Positions 8,186-16,218 of a stretch of DNA of 64,000 bases are shown here, in pieces. The position numbers and the translations under genes are program-made. Within the stretch, counting starts at the first letter, position 1, and every line of letters starts with the position of its first letter. The notes beneath the pieces were generated by a model, which was given only the letters and a program-made list of their open reading frames with translations, made no database searches and was not told where the DNA came from. Source of the DNA: Dechloromonas hankyongensis (GTDB lineage Bacteria; Pseudomonadota; Gammaproteobacteria; Burkholderiales; Rhodocyclaceae); assembly GCF_022012295.1 (NCBI RefSeq), contig NZ_JAKLTN010000001.1, forward strand, positions 1,612,001 to 1,676,000. The letters run 5' to 3'.

Positions 8186-9862
8186 TTAGCCGCCATCCTT
8201 CTTCTTCAGCCGGTATTGCAGCTGCGGCCGGGTAATGCCCAGCGTGCGGGCGGCGCCGGCCAGGTTGCCGTCGGCGCGCTTGACGGCCTCGTCGATCAGG
8301 CGGTTTTCCAGATCCTCGAAGGGGATGCCGCTGGCCAGGATGGCATCGATCAGGCCGGCCGAGGCGCACGGCTCCTGCTTCTGCTCCAGGCTGCCGGCCT
8401 GCGAAATCTGTGCTTCGCTGAAATCGCTGTCGGCGACGTTGGCGAACAGGTGCTCAAGTTCGATCCAGCCGCCGTTGGGGGCGAGGATGATGCCGCGCTC
8501 GATCATGTTTTCCAGTTCGCGCACGTTGCCCGGCCACTGGTAGTGCTTGATGGCCTGCATGGCCTTGTCGCTGACGCCGAGCAGCTTCTTTTCGTAGAGC
8601 GTGCCGAAGCGGGTGACCATGGCCTCGATGAGCAGCGGGATGTCGGCGATGCGCTCGCGCAGCGGCGGAATCTGGATCGGATAGACACTGAGCCGGTAAT
8701 AGAGGTCGGAGCGGAAACGCCCGGCCTTGACGGCGGCCTGCAGGTCGACGTTGGTGGCGGCGACCAGGCGGATGTTCAGCTTGCGCACGCGGTCGTCGCC
8801 CAAGCGTTCGATCTCGCCTTCCTGCAGCACGCGCAGCAGCTTGGCCTGGGCGGCGAGCGGCAGTTCGCCGATTTCGTCGAGGAACAGGGTGCCGCCGTCG
8901 GCGCGCTCGAACTTGCCCATGCGCGAAGTCTGGGCGCCGGTGAAGGCGCCTTTCTCGACGCCGAACAGCTCGGATTCGATCAGGTCGTTGGGCATCGCCG
9001 CGCAATTGACGGCGATGAACGGCCCCTGCTTACGGTTGCTCATCTGGTGCAGGGTGCGGGCGAAACGCTCCTTGCCGACGCCGGTTTCGCCGAGCAGCAG
9101 CACGGTGACCTGGGTACCCGAGGCGCGGGTGACGAGGTCGTAGGCATGCTGGAAACCCTTGGAATTGCCGACCAGTTGCGGCGCCTGGCCCTGCTGCGAA
9201 ATGGTGGTGCGCAGGTAGTCGACCTGGTGGCGCAGTTCCAGCAGGTGGTTGAGCATGGAGTCGGATTCGAAATAGCCGGCGTGCTGGTCGGCGTCTTCCC
9301 ATTCCTCCAGCGGCTTGCCGACGATGCGGCAGTTGTTGTGGCCGCAGGCGACGCACTCGACTTCCTTGAACAGGATGAAGCGCCCCATGAAGGCCGAGGT
9401 GTAGCCCGAGGCGTAGCCGATCTGCGACCAGCACACCGGTTCGTCCGACTGGCCCAGTTCGCGCAGGTGGATATCCTGCTCCCAGGAGTTCTCCCACAGG
9501 AATTCGCCGGAAAAGGTGCCGCTGTCGAAATCGAGCTTCATGTCGATCGGCGTGACGCGGACGATGCCTTCCAGCATGTGCAGTTGCGGGCCGGTGAAGA
9601 AGGCGTCCTGCAGCGACTGGTGGCCGCGGATGCGCTTGGCCAGCTCGGCGTCGCAGACGCCGGCGGCGTAACCCATGCGGGTGAGCAGGCGACGGGCGTG
9701 CTCCTTGCCGACCGAGCCGACCAACTCGCGGCGCAGGGCGCCGAGGGCCGAGGTGTGCATCAGCACCATGCGGTTCTCGGCCAGCCAGATCGTGCCGTCC
9801 TTCTCGCAGAACTTGACCAGATTGCGCAGGTCGTTCGATTCCGGGTAACGGATGATAGTCAT
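8186..9862 (-). CDS. dmpR: Sigma-54 phenol-responsive activator, DmpR/AphR/PoxR family
   Basis: 558 residues. Domain order: XylR_N/activator domain (about 10-110), V4R sensor domain (about 140-205, with [16 protein letters not shown] holding the zinc-type cysteines), a short linker, an AAA+ domain with Walker A GETGVGKE, the sigma-54 contact loop GAFTGA, DEIGELP and the arginine finger region, and a Fis-type HTH at the end ([20 protein letters not shown]). It binds phenol in the sensor domain and opens sigma-54 holoenzyme at the dmpK promoter. It is divergent from dmpK across 414 bases that hold the likely activator site and promoter. A TCTCGAGA palindrome about 100 bases upstream may let the GntR regulator control it. 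Confidence 0.95.
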   Translation of the reverse strand: MTIIRYPESNDLRNLVKFCEKDGTIWLAENRMVLMHTSALGALRRELVGSVGKEHARRLLTRMGYAAGVCDAELAKRIRGHQSLQDAFFTGPQLHMLEGIVRVTPIDMKLDFDSGTFSGEFLWENSWEQDIHLRELGQSDEPVCWSQIGYASGYTSAFMGRFILFKEVECVACGHNNCRIVGKPLEEWEDADQHAGYFESDSMLNHLLELRHQVDYLRTTISQQGQAPQLVGNSKGFQHAYDLVTRASGTQVTVLLLGETGVGKERFARTLHQMSNRKQGPFIAVNCAAMPNDLIESELFGVEKGAFTGAQTSRMGKFERADGGTLFLDEIGELPLAAQAKLLRVLQEGEIERLGDDRVRKLNIRLVAATNVDLQAAVKAGRFRSDLYYRLSVYPIQIPPLRERIADIPLLIEAMVTRFGTLYEKKLLGVSDKAMQAIKHYQWPGNVRELENMIERGIILAPNGGWIELEHLFANVADSDFSEAQISQAGSLEQKQEPCASAGLIDAILASGIPFEDLENRLIDEAVKRADGNLAGAARTLGITRPQLQYRLKKKDGG

Positions 9863-9958
9863 GTTGTCTCACTGTCGCGGAGCGTCCCCGGGGCCGGGGC
9901 GGTCTGCTTATGTTCTGTCGTGGTGCCGACTTGGCCTTGCTCCGGCAACCGATAATTT

Positions 9959-9966
9959 TCTCGAGA
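9959..9966. promoter_or_regulatory. TCTCGAGA palindrome upstream of dmpR (candidate GntR operator)
   Basis: TTCTCGAGATT spans 9958-9968 in the dmpR leader region. The same TCTCGAGA core occurs at 16113-16120 in front of dmpB, next to the GntR gene. A shared operator for the AphS-like repressor is an inference from this repetition. Confidence 0.4.
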
Positions 9967-10097
9967 TTATTCCACGGTTTTGTCGGCCGTGGGGGAGTGC
10001 ATGCACCCCAAAACGGCGCGCCATTCACATGGCATGGCGGCCGGCGCGGCGGAATTCGCGGGGGCGGCTTCGGGCATCAAAACCGGTCATCCGGCAG

Positions 10098-10113
10098 TTG
10101 ATCATTTGATTAA
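10098..10113. promoter_or_regulatory. DmpR/XylR-type upstream activator sequence
   Basis: TTGATCATTTGATTAA is an imperfect palindrome of the form TTGANCA-NN-TGANNAA seen at XylR/DmpR binding sites. It sits about 97 bases before the -24 element of the dmpK promoter. Only one clear copy is visible, while characterised promoters usually have two. Confidence 0.65.
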
Positions 10114-10209
10114 CTGAAGCGAAATCTATTCATCAGATCGTAATCGTGCGCCGCAGCAAAACGGGCATCTGTTTTTCGTGTTTCCAATAAAAACAGCGAC
10201 TTAATTCAT

Positions 10210-10225
10210 TGGCACGCTCCTTGAT
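10210..10225 (+). promoter_or_regulatory. Sigma-54 promoter of the phenol hydroxylase operon
   Basis: TGGCACGCTCCTTGAT: a perfect TGGCAC -24 box and a -12 box TTGAT with the right 5-base gap, but GA in place of the usual GC at -12. A transcript would start near 10237 and reach dmpK at 10277. Confidence 0.72.
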
Positions 10226-10276
10226 AAAGAAAGGTCCGGCAGCGATGGGCGCTGCGCAGTTTTCAGGAGGCAGGGC

Positions 10277-10546
10277 ATGGGGCATCACGAGAAGCAAGGC
10301 AGCACCTTCGATGCGGGGCGTCACTATGTCCGCATTTGCAAGCGTCGTCCTGACGGCTTCATCGAATTCGAGTTTTCGATCGGCGATCCGGAACTGGCTG
10401 TCGAGCTGATGTTGCCCGAACCGGCCTTCCACGAGTTTTGCCTGGGCAACGAGGTCATCGTGCTCGATCCGGCCACCTCGGATCAGGGCGACTGGGTTTC
10501 CCGGTTGAACGATGCCTCGCGCCAGGGTTTTGAAGACGCAGTTTGA
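10277..10546 (+). CDS. dmpK: Phenol hydroxylase assembly/auxiliary protein DmpK
   Basis: 89 residues with the DmpK/PhhK/PoxA block FDAGRHYVRICKRRPDGFIEFEFSIGDP-like order and the expected family length. DmpK is not part of the active enzyme but is needed to form active phenol hydroxylase, probably during iron insertion into the oxygenase. It is the first gene of the operon, with ribosome site AGGAGG at 10265. The fit to family and position is close. Confidence 0.93.
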   Translation: MGHHEKQGSTFDAGRHYVRICKRRPDGFIEFEFSIGDPELAVELMLPEPAFHEFCLGNEVIVLDPATSDQGDWVSRLNDASRQGFEDAV

Positions 10547-10593
10547 CGAAGTTTGAATACCCCGCCCGCGGGGAATAACGAGAGGAGACCTAC

Positions 10594-11583
10594 ATGCAGA
10601 TTGATCTGCGTACCGTGGCCATCAAGCCGTTGCGCCACACCTTCGACCACCTGATCGAGCGTTTCGGCGACAAGCCGGCCAGCCGCTATCAGGAAGGCAG
10701 CTACAACATCCAGCAGGAGCACATCTTCCACTACCGGCCGACCTGGGATGCCGACCGCGTGCTGTTCGACAAGAAGCGCACCAAGATCGAGATGAAGGAC
10801 TGGTACGCGCTGAAGGACCCGCGCCAGTTCTACTACGGGGCCTACACCATCGCCCGTGCCCGCCAGCAGGACGCCGCCGAGTCGAGCTTCGACATGATCG
10901 AGGATCGTGGCCTGGCCGAAATGATCCCGGCCGAACTGAAGCAGATCGCCCTCGACGTCCTGGTGCCGATGCGCCATGTCGAGTGGGGCGGCAACATGGG
11001 CAATTCCTATATCGCGGCCTACGGCTACGGCACGGTCATCACCCAGCCCTGCCTGTACCACGCCATGGACCACCTCGGCGTCGCCCAGTACCTGACCCGC
11101 ATCGGGCTGGTGCTCGACGGTCCGGATGCCCTTGATGCCGCCAAGGAAGCCTGGATGTCCGGCGCCGCCTGGCAGCCGATGCGCCACCATGTCGAGAACC
11201 TGCTCGTCCTCGACGACTGGTTCGAGATTTTCGTCGCCCAGAACTTCGTGCTCGAAGGCCTGCTCAATCCGATGCTCTACGACTACCTGGATGCTGAGTT
11301 CTCGGCCCACGGCGGCACGGCCATTTCGATGATGACCCGCTTCATGGCCGAATGGTCGGCCGAAACCGCCAAGTGGGTCGATGCCCAGATCAAGGTGGTG
11401 GCCGCCGAGTCGCCGGCCAACAAGGATCAGCTGAGCGCCTGGATCAAACAGTACCGCTCGGCCACCCGCGAGGCGCTCGCCCCGATTGCCCAGCGTGCCT
11501 TCGGCGACAAGGCCGACGAGGTGCTGGCCGATCTCGCCTCCGAATTCAACGCCCGCTGCGCCAAGCTCGGCCTGGCTGTCTAG
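10594..11583 (+). CDS. dmpL: Phenol hydroxylase beta subunit (P1)
   Basis: 329 residues starting MQIDLRTVAIKPLRHTFDHL. It is the non-catalytic ferritin-like beta subunit of the multicomponent phenol 2-monooxygenase, which pairs with DmpN and DmpO in the (alpha-beta-gamma)2 oxygenase. The typical WYALKDPRQFYYGAYT and YGYGTVITQPCLYHAMDHL segments are present. The diiron ligands are absent, as expected. Ribosome site GAGAGGAG lies before the ATG. Confidence 0.96.
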   Translation: MQIDLRTVAIKPLRHTFDHLIERFGDKPASRYQEGSYNIQQEHIFHYRPTWDADRVLFDKKRTKIEMKDWYALKDPRQFYYGAYTIARARQQDAAESSFDMIEDRGLAEMIPAELKQIALDVLVPMRHVEWGGNMGNSYIAAYGYGTVITQPCLYHAMDHLGVAQYLTRIGLVLDGPDALDAAKEAWMSGAAWQPMRHHVENLLVLDDWFEIFVAQNFVLEGLLNPMLYDYLDAEFSAHGGTAISMMTRFMAEWSAETAKWVDAQIKVVAAESPANKDQLSAWIKQYRSATREALAPIAQRAFGDKADEVLADLASEFNARCAKLGLAV

Positions 11584-11591
11584 GAGTTTTC

Positions 11592-11861
11592 ATGTCTACC
11601 GTATTCATCGCCTTTCAAACCAACGAGGACACCCGTCCCATCGTCGAGTCCATCCTCGCCGACAACCCGCATGCGGTGCTCGACGAGCAGCCGGCCATGG
11701 TCAAGATCAATGCCGAGGGCAAGCTGGTCATCAAGCGCGAATCCATCGAGGAACGCATCGGCCGCGACTTCGACCTGCAGGAGTTGCAGATCAACCTGAT
11801 CACGCTGTCCGGCAACATCGACGAGGACGACGACCAGTTCACGCTGGCCTGGAAAAACTGA
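11592..11861 (+). CDS. dmpM: Phenol hydroxylase regulatory (effector) protein P2
   Basis: 89 residues from the ATG at 11592 (MSTVFIAFQTNEDTRPIVES). This is the small cofactorless effector protein (MmoB/DmpM family) that binds the oxygenase and couples reductant to hydroxylation. The acidic C-terminal part with SGNIDEDDDQFTLAW is typical. An earlier in-frame start at 11352 would overlap dmpL and is rejected. Confidence 0.95.
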   Translation: MSTVFIAFQTNEDTRPIVESILADNPHAVLDEQPAMVKINAEGKLVIKRESIEERIGRDFDLQELQINLITLSGNIDEDDDQFTLAWKN

Positions 11862-11875
11862 GCAAGGAGACTCAC

Positions 11876-13432
11876 ATGGACATGAAAACCAACACCAAGA
11901 AGCTGGGCCTCAAGGAAAAGTACGCCCACATGACGCGCGGCCTGGGCTGGGAAACCACCTACCAGCCGATGGACAAGGTCTTCCCGCAGGCTGCCTTCGA
12001 AGGCATCAAGATTCACGACTGGGAGAAGTGGGAAGACCCCTTCCGCCTGACCATGGACGCCTACTGGAAGTACCAGGCCGAGAAGGAGCGCAAGCTGTAC
12101 GCCGTGCTCGACGCCTTCGCCCAGAACAACGGCCACCTCGGCATCACCGATGCGCGCTACCTGAATGCGGTCAAGCTGTTCCTGACCGGCATTTCGCCGC
12201 TCGAATACGTCGCCCACCGCGGTTTCGCCGCGGCCGGCCGCAACTTCCCGGGCGTCGGCCCGCGCGTCGCCTGCCTGATGCAGTCGATCGACGAAATCCG
12301 CCACGCCCAGACCCAGATCCACGCCCTGTCGAACTACAACAAGTTCTACGAAGGCTTCCACGCCGGCGCCGCGCACCAGATCGAGCGCGTCTGGTACCTG
12401 TCGGTGCCCAAATCCTTCTTCGACGACGCCTTCTCGGCCGGCCCCTTCGAATGGATGATCGCCATCGGCTTCTCCTTCGAATACGTGCTGACCAACCTGC
12501 TGTTCGTGCCCTTCATGTCCGGTGCCGCCTACAACGGCGACATGGCGACGGTGACCTTCGGCTTCTCGGCCCAGTCCGACGAAGCACGCCACATGACGCT
12601 CGGCCTCGAGTGCATCAAGTTCATGCTGGAACAGGACCCGGACAACCTGCCCATCGTTCAGAAGTGGATCGACAAGTGGGCCTGGCGCGGCATCCGCGTG
12701 CTGACCCTGGTCGGCATGATGATGGACTACATGCTGCCCAAGCGCGTCATGAGCTGGAAGGAAGCCTGGGAAATCTACTTCGAGCAGAACGGCGGCGCGC
12801 TGTTCAACGACCTGGCCAAGTACGGCATCAAGGTGCCGGACTGCATCACCCAATGCACGGTCGACAAGGAACACATCTCGCACCAGGCCTGGGCCACCTT
12901 CTACCAGTACGCCCACGCCTCGGCCTTCCACACCTGGCTGCCGAACGACGAGGAAATGGACTGGCTGTCGGCCAAGTACCCGAACACCTTCGACAAGTAC
13001 TACCGGCCGCGCTACGAAAAGTGGCGGGAGATGGCCGACAAGGGCGAGCGTTTCTACAACAACACGCTGCCCATGCTGTGCCAGGTCTGCCAGATTCCGA
13101 TGGTGTTCACCGAGCCGGACGACCCGACCAAGATCTGCTACCGCGAATCCGATTACCAGGGCGAGAAGTACCACACCTGTTCGGACGGTTGTAAGCACAT
13201 CTTCGACGACGAACCGGAGAAGTACGTCCAGGCCTGGCTGCCGGTGCACCAGATCTACCAGGGCAATTGCTTCCCCGAAGGCACCGACCCGACGGTCGAA
13301 GGCTTCGACCCGATGGCCAAGGTGCTCGAGTGGTACCACGTCGAAAACGGCAAGGACAACCTCGACTACGAAGGCTCGGGCGACCAGGCCAATTTTGCTG
13401 CCTGGCGCGGTGCCGCAACGCAAAACACCTGA
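11876..13432 (+). CDS. dmpN: Phenol hydroxylase alpha subunit (P3), catalytic diiron oxygenase
   Basis: 518 residues from the ATG at 11876, which has AAGGAGA before it. The carboxylate diiron site is complete: E110, E140 and H143 (DEIRH), then E202, E236 and H239 (DEARH). The C-terminal part carries a YHS-like cysteine segment (CQVCQIP ... CSDGCKHIF). The enzyme hydroxylates phenol to catechol with O2, and usually also cresols and benzene derivatives. It forms the core with DmpL and DmpO. The match to family length (about 515) is close. Confidence 0.97.
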   Translation: MDMKTNTKKLGLKEKYAHMTRGLGWETTYQPMDKVFPQAAFEGIKIHDWEKWEDPFRLTMDAYWKYQAEKERKLYAVLDAFAQNNGHLGITDARYLNAVKLFLTGISPLEYVAHRGFAAAGRNFPGVGPRVACLMQSIDEIRHAQTQIHALSNYNKFYEGFHAGAAHQIERVWYLSVPKSFFDDAFSAGPFEWMIAIGFSFEYVLTNLLFVPFMSGAAYNGDMATVTFGFSAQSDEARHMTLGLECIKFMLEQDPDNLPIVQKWIDKWAWRGIRVLTLVGMMMDYMLPKRVMSWKEAWEIYFEQNGGALFNDLAKYGIKVPDCITQCTVDKEHISHQAWATFYQYAHASAFHTWLPNDEEMDWLSAKYPNTFDKYYRPRYEKWREMADKGERFYNNTLPMLCQVCQIPMVFTEPDDPTKICYRESDYQGEKYHTCSDGCKHIFDDEPEKYVQAWLPVHQIYQGNCFPEGTDPTVEGFDPMAKVLEWYHVENGKDNLDYEGSGDQANFAAWRGAATQNT

Positions 13433-13490
13433 TCGATCACAACCAGCGGAGGGCGATTGCGCCCTCCCGACAAGCATTTAGGAGACGAAC

Positions 13491-13847
13491 ATGGCTGTCA
13501 AAGCCCTTAGCGAATACAACTTCCCGGCCGCCGATACGCAGGACAAGTTCCACGGCAACCAGCTGCTCTACGTCGGCTGGGATGATCACCTGATGTTCTG
13601 CGCGCCGTTTGCCTACTGCATCCCGCCGAGCACCAAGTTCTCGGAACTGGTCGAGAAGCACCTGCCGCATTCGTACAGCCGTCACCCGGACTGGGAGAAG
13701 GTCGATTTCGGCAAGGCCGTCTGGCTCAAGTCCGGCCAGCCGTTCCAGCCGGATATGAACAAGACCCTGGCCGAGCTGGGCCTCAAGCACAAGGACGTGC
13801 TGCGCCTGCAGACGCCCGGCCTCAACGGCAACGGCACCTACTTCTAG
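13491..13847 (+). CDS. dmpO: Phenol hydroxylase gamma subunit (P4)
   Basis: 118 residues starting MAVKALSEYNFPAADTQDKF. This is the small gamma subunit (MmoZ-like role, phenol hydroxylase conserved region PF04663) of the hydroxylase hexamer, with the expected YVGWDDHLMFCAPFA block. It lies 58 bases after dmpN with AGGAGACG before the ATG. Confidence 0.95.
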   Translation: MAVKALSEYNFPAADTQDKFHGNQLLYVGWDDHLMFCAPFAYCIPPSTKFSELVEKHLPHSYSRHPDWEKVDFGKAVWLKSGQPFQPDMNKTLAELGLKHKDVLRLQTPGLNGNGTYF

Positions 13848-13859
13848 GTCGAGGGCGGC

Positions 13860-14921
13860 ATGAGCTACGAACTGACCATCGAACCGCTGGGCCAGACCAT
13901 CGAAGTCGAGGACGGCCAGACCATCCTCGACGCCGCCCTGCGCGCCGGCATCTACCTGCCGCACGCCTGCTGCCACGGCCTGTGCGCCACCTGCAAGGTG
14001 CAGGTGACGGACGGCGAAGTTGATCACGGCGAGGCTTCGACCTTTGCCCTGATGGACTTCGAGCGCGAGGAGGGCAAATGCCTGGCCTGTTGCTCCCGAC
14101 TCGAATCGGATGTAGTGATCGAGGCCGAGATCGAGGACGATCCCGACTCGCTGAACCTGCCGGTCGAGGATTACGAGGGCGAGGTGGTCAGGATCGAGTC
14201 GCTGACGCCGACCATCAAGGGCATCTGGCTCAAGCTGGACCGGCCGATGAAATTCCAGGCCGGCCAGTACATCAATCTGGAAATCGAAGCCCTGGGTGGC
14301 CAGTCGCGCGCCTTCTCGCTGGCCAATGCGCCGCAGACCGACAACGTGGTCGAGCTGAACGTGCGCATCGTGCCCGGCGGGCAGGTCACGACCTGGCTGC
14401 ACGAGCAGTTGAAGGTCGGCGACCGCCTGAAGTTTACCGGCCCGTACGGGCGCTTCTTCGTCAAGAAGTCGGCCAACGTGCCTCTGGTCTTCATGGCCGG
14501 CGGTTCGGGGCTGTCCAGCCCGAAGTCGATGATCGAAGACCTACTCAGCGAGGGTTGTTCGTTGCCGATGACCCTGGTCTATGGCCAGCGTAGCCGCGCC
14601 GAGCTGTACTACGACGCCGAGTTTCGGGCTTTGGCCGGGAAATACCCGAACTTCACCTACGTGCCGGCGCTGTCCGACGAGCCGGCCGGTTCGGACTGGA
14701 CGGGGCAGCGCGGCTTCGTGCACGAGGCGGCGAAGGCCTATTTCGGCAACGACTTCCGCGGCCACAAGGCCTACCTGTGCGGTCCGCCGGCCATGATCGA
14801 AGCGTGCATCACGGCCCTGATGCAGGGCCGGCTGTTCGAGCGCGACATCTACATGGAGAAGTTCTTCTCGGCGGCAGATGCCTCGCAGCAGCTGAAAAGC
14901 CCGCTGTTCAGGAACATCTGA
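13860..14921 (+). CDS. dmpP: Phenol hydroxylase reductase (P5), FAD and 2Fe-2S
   Basis: 353 residues. The N-terminal plant-type ferredoxin domain has cluster ligands C37, C42, C45 and C77. It is followed by an FAD-binding barrel (SRAFSLANAP for the RxYSL-type motif) and an NADH-binding domain (LVFMAGGSGLSSP, ending CGPPAMIEACI). It moves electrons from NADH through FAD and the iron-sulfur cluster to the diiron centre of DmpN. It starts 12 bases after dmpO. Confidence 0.97.
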   Translation: MSYELTIEPLGQTIEVEDGQTILDAALRAGIYLPHACCHGLCATCKVQVTDGEVDHGEASTFALMDFEREEGKCLACCSRLESDVVIEAEIEDDPDSLNLPVEDYEGEVVRIESLTPTIKGIWLKLDRPMKFQAGQYINLEIEALGGQSRAFSLANAPQTDNVVELNVRIVPGGQVTTWLHEQLKVGDRLKFTGPYGRFFVKKSANVPLVFMAGGSGLSSPKSMIEDLLSEGCSLPMTLVYGQRSRAELYYDAEFRALAGKYPNFTYVPALSDEPAGSDWTGQRGFVHEAAKAYFGNDFRGHKAYLCGPPAMIEACITALMQGRLFERDIYMEKFFSAADASQQLKSPLFRNI

Positions 14922-14938
14922 TCGGCGACGGAGCGGCC

Positions 14939-15280
14939 ATGATCTATTTCAACGTGTTGATCGAGGAAACCGGCGAGACCTTTCGTTGCTCACCCAATGA
15001 ATCTCTGCTCGTCGGCATGGAGCGCCTGGGCAAGAAGGGCATACCGGTCGGGTGCCGGGGCGGCGGCTGCGGGGTGTGCAAGGTGGAAATCACCTCGGGC
15101 AGCTATCAGAAGCGGGTGATGAGCCGCGACTACGTCAGCGTCGAGGACGAGGCGGCGGGCCGGGTGCTGGCCTGTCGGGTGCGGCCGACCAGCGACATCA
15201 CGCTGCGCGTGCTGGGAAAAATGGCGAAGAACGTTTGCCGGACGCAGACCTTGGCGTCGGCGGTGTCGGCGGCGGCCTAG
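14939..15280 (+). CDS. dmpQ: XylT/DmpQ-type 2Fe-2S ferredoxin
   Basis: 113 residues from the ATG at 14939. Cluster ligands are C39, C44, C47 and C79. Ferredoxins of this type re-reduce the active-site iron of catechol 2,3-dioxygenase after oxidation by substituted catechols, protecting the enzyme from inactivation. It closes the hydroxylase operon, and its partner dioxygenase dmpB lies about 0.9 kb further on across the GntR gene. The upstream gap of 17 bases carries CGGAG. Confidence 0.94.
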   Translation: MIYFNVLIEETGETFRCSPNESLLVGMERLGKKGIPVGCRGGGCGVCKVEITSGSYQKRVMSRDYVSVEDEAAGRVLACRVRPTSDITLRVLGKMAKNVCRTQTLASAVSAAA

Positions 15281-15286
15281 AAGAAA

Positions 15287-15316
15287 CCGTCATTCCCGCC
15301 TGCGTGGGAATGACGG
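15287..15316. terminator. Dispersed-type palindrome acting as intergenic hairpin
   Basis: CCGTCATTCCC (15287-15297), an eight-base loop, GGGAATGACGG (15306-15316): a perfect 11-bp stem between convergent dmpQ and the GntR gene. The GTCATTCCC core is a widespread small palindromic repeat in proteobacterial intergenic DNA. It may stop transcription from both sides, but no T tract follows. Confidence 0.6.
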
Positions 15317-15325
15317 CTTCGCTGA

Positions 15326-16036
15326 TCAGGCGTGCCGCTTCTCGTTCAGCTGTTCGACCGGGATCGATTGCACCGAGCGGAAGGTGAGCTGGATGTGCTC
15401 GGACAGGATGTCGGCGGCCTTGTCGGCGTCGCGGTTCATGGCGGCGTGGAGCAGGGCTTCGTGCTCGACGTGGATGTCGCGCGGGATGGGCTGCAGGTAG
15501 AGCGACATGCGGCGATAGCGCTCGGCCTGGTGATAGAGGATGGACAGGAAATGCTTGAGCCAGCGCGACGGGCAGGCGGCGATCAGCACCTCGTGGAAGA
15601 TGCGGTTGCGTTCTTCCCATTCCTCCCGGTCCTCGCTGCCGATGCGCTTTTCCTCGGCCTTGGCGAGGCGGTGGAAGGCGGCCAGCAGGTTGGCCTCCCA
15701 GGCATCGTCGCCCATGGCGATGGATTGGCGCAGGGCGTTGCATTCGAGCATGACGCGGGTGCGGGTGATGTCCTCGAAATCCTCGAGCGACACCGGGGCG
15801 ACGCGAAAGCCGCGCTGCCCCTGGCTGATCACCAGGGCGTCGGAGATGAGCAGGGAGAGGGCTTCGCGCAGGGTGCCGGCGCCGACCCCGTAGTTGTCCT
15901 TGAGGTGTTCGACGCGCAGCTTTTCATCGGGGGCCAGGCGGCCTTCGATGATGTCCCGGCGCAAGGCGCGGTAGGCCGATTCGACCAGGGTTTTCGGCTC
16001 GGCGGCGAGGCCTTCGGCAGTAGCGCTGATGTTCAT
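15326..16036 (-). CDS. aphS: GntR/FCD-family regulator, AphS-like
   Basis: 236 residues from the ATG at 16036 (MNISATAEGLAAEPKTLVES). An N-terminal GntR winged helix (RRDIIEGRLAPDEKLRVEHL, then GVGAGTLREALSLL) is followed by an all-helical FCD ligand domain with metal-type His residues (HEVLIAA, HVEHEALLHA). In Comamonas TA441 a GntR protein, AphS, represses the phenol genes, and the divergent arrangement with catechol dioxygenase is the same here. The in-frame ATG at 16198 would take in the promoter region and is rejected. The upstream palindromes at 16111-16141 are its likely operator. Confidence 0.88.
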   Translation of the reverse strand: MNISATAEGLAAEPKTLVESAYRALRRDIIEGRLAPDEKLRVEHLKDNYGVGAGTLREALSLLISDALVISQGQRGFRVAPVSLEDFEDITRTRVMLECNALRQSIAMGDDAWEANLLAAFHRLAKAEEKRIGSEDREEWEERNRIFHEVLIAACPSRWLKHFLSILYHQAERYRRMSLYLQPIPRDIHVEHEALLHAAMNRDADKAADILSEHIQLTFRSVQSIPVEQLNEKRHA

Positions 16037-16110
16037 GATGTTTGGCTTATGGGTAGGACCACGTTTGCAAAATTCTAACCCGATAGCAGGAATTTTCGGG
16101 TGAATTAAAA

Positions 16111-16141
16111 AATCTCGAGAAAAATTGTTGACATCGAGATT
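16111..16141. promoter_or_regulatory. Inverted repeat, candidate AphS operator
   Basis: AATCTCGA (16111-16118) and TCGAGATT (16134-16141) form exact 8-bp arms 15 bases apart, and the left arm also sits in the smaller palindrome TCTCGAGA (16113-16120). The pair lies between the divergent aphS-like and dmpB genes. TCTCGAGA recurs upstream of dmpR. Confidence 0.55.
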
Positions 16142-16156
16142 AACTGTAAATATCGT
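16128..16156 (+). promoter_or_regulatory. Sigma-70-like promoter candidate for dmpB
   Basis: TTGACA at 16128-16133, 17-base gap, TATCGT at 16151-16156. It lies within the inverted repeat, so a bound repressor would block it. It competes with the sigma-54-like reading at 16159-16174. Confidence 0.45.
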
Positions 16157-16158
16157 TA

Positions 16159-16174
16159 TGGTAAAGCGATTGCA
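16159..16174 (+). promoter_or_regulatory. Sigma-54-like promoter candidate for dmpB
   Basis: TGGTAAAGCGATTGCA keeps the GG-N10-GC spacing and the TTGCA -12 box, but the -24 box is TGGTAA rather than TGGCAC. Transcription would begin near 16186, just ahead of the AGGAG ribosome site of dmpB. Confidence 0.5.
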
Positions 16175-16218
16175 TAGATTTTTATGTGACCGCCACACTC
16201 AAAAAAAGGAGCAGACAA

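Noticed and set aside
7655..9955. A 766-codon plus-strand frame across aphT and dmpR
   Set aside because: Antisense shadow; both regulators have full domain structure on the minus strand.
11615..13477. A 620-codon minus-strand frame across dmpM and dmpN
   Set aside because: Antisense shadow of the phenol hydroxylase genes.
16036..16198. Longer GntR protein starting at 16198
   Set aside because: The extra N-terminus would be encoded by the AT-rich promoter/operator region and has no similarity to GntR proteins.
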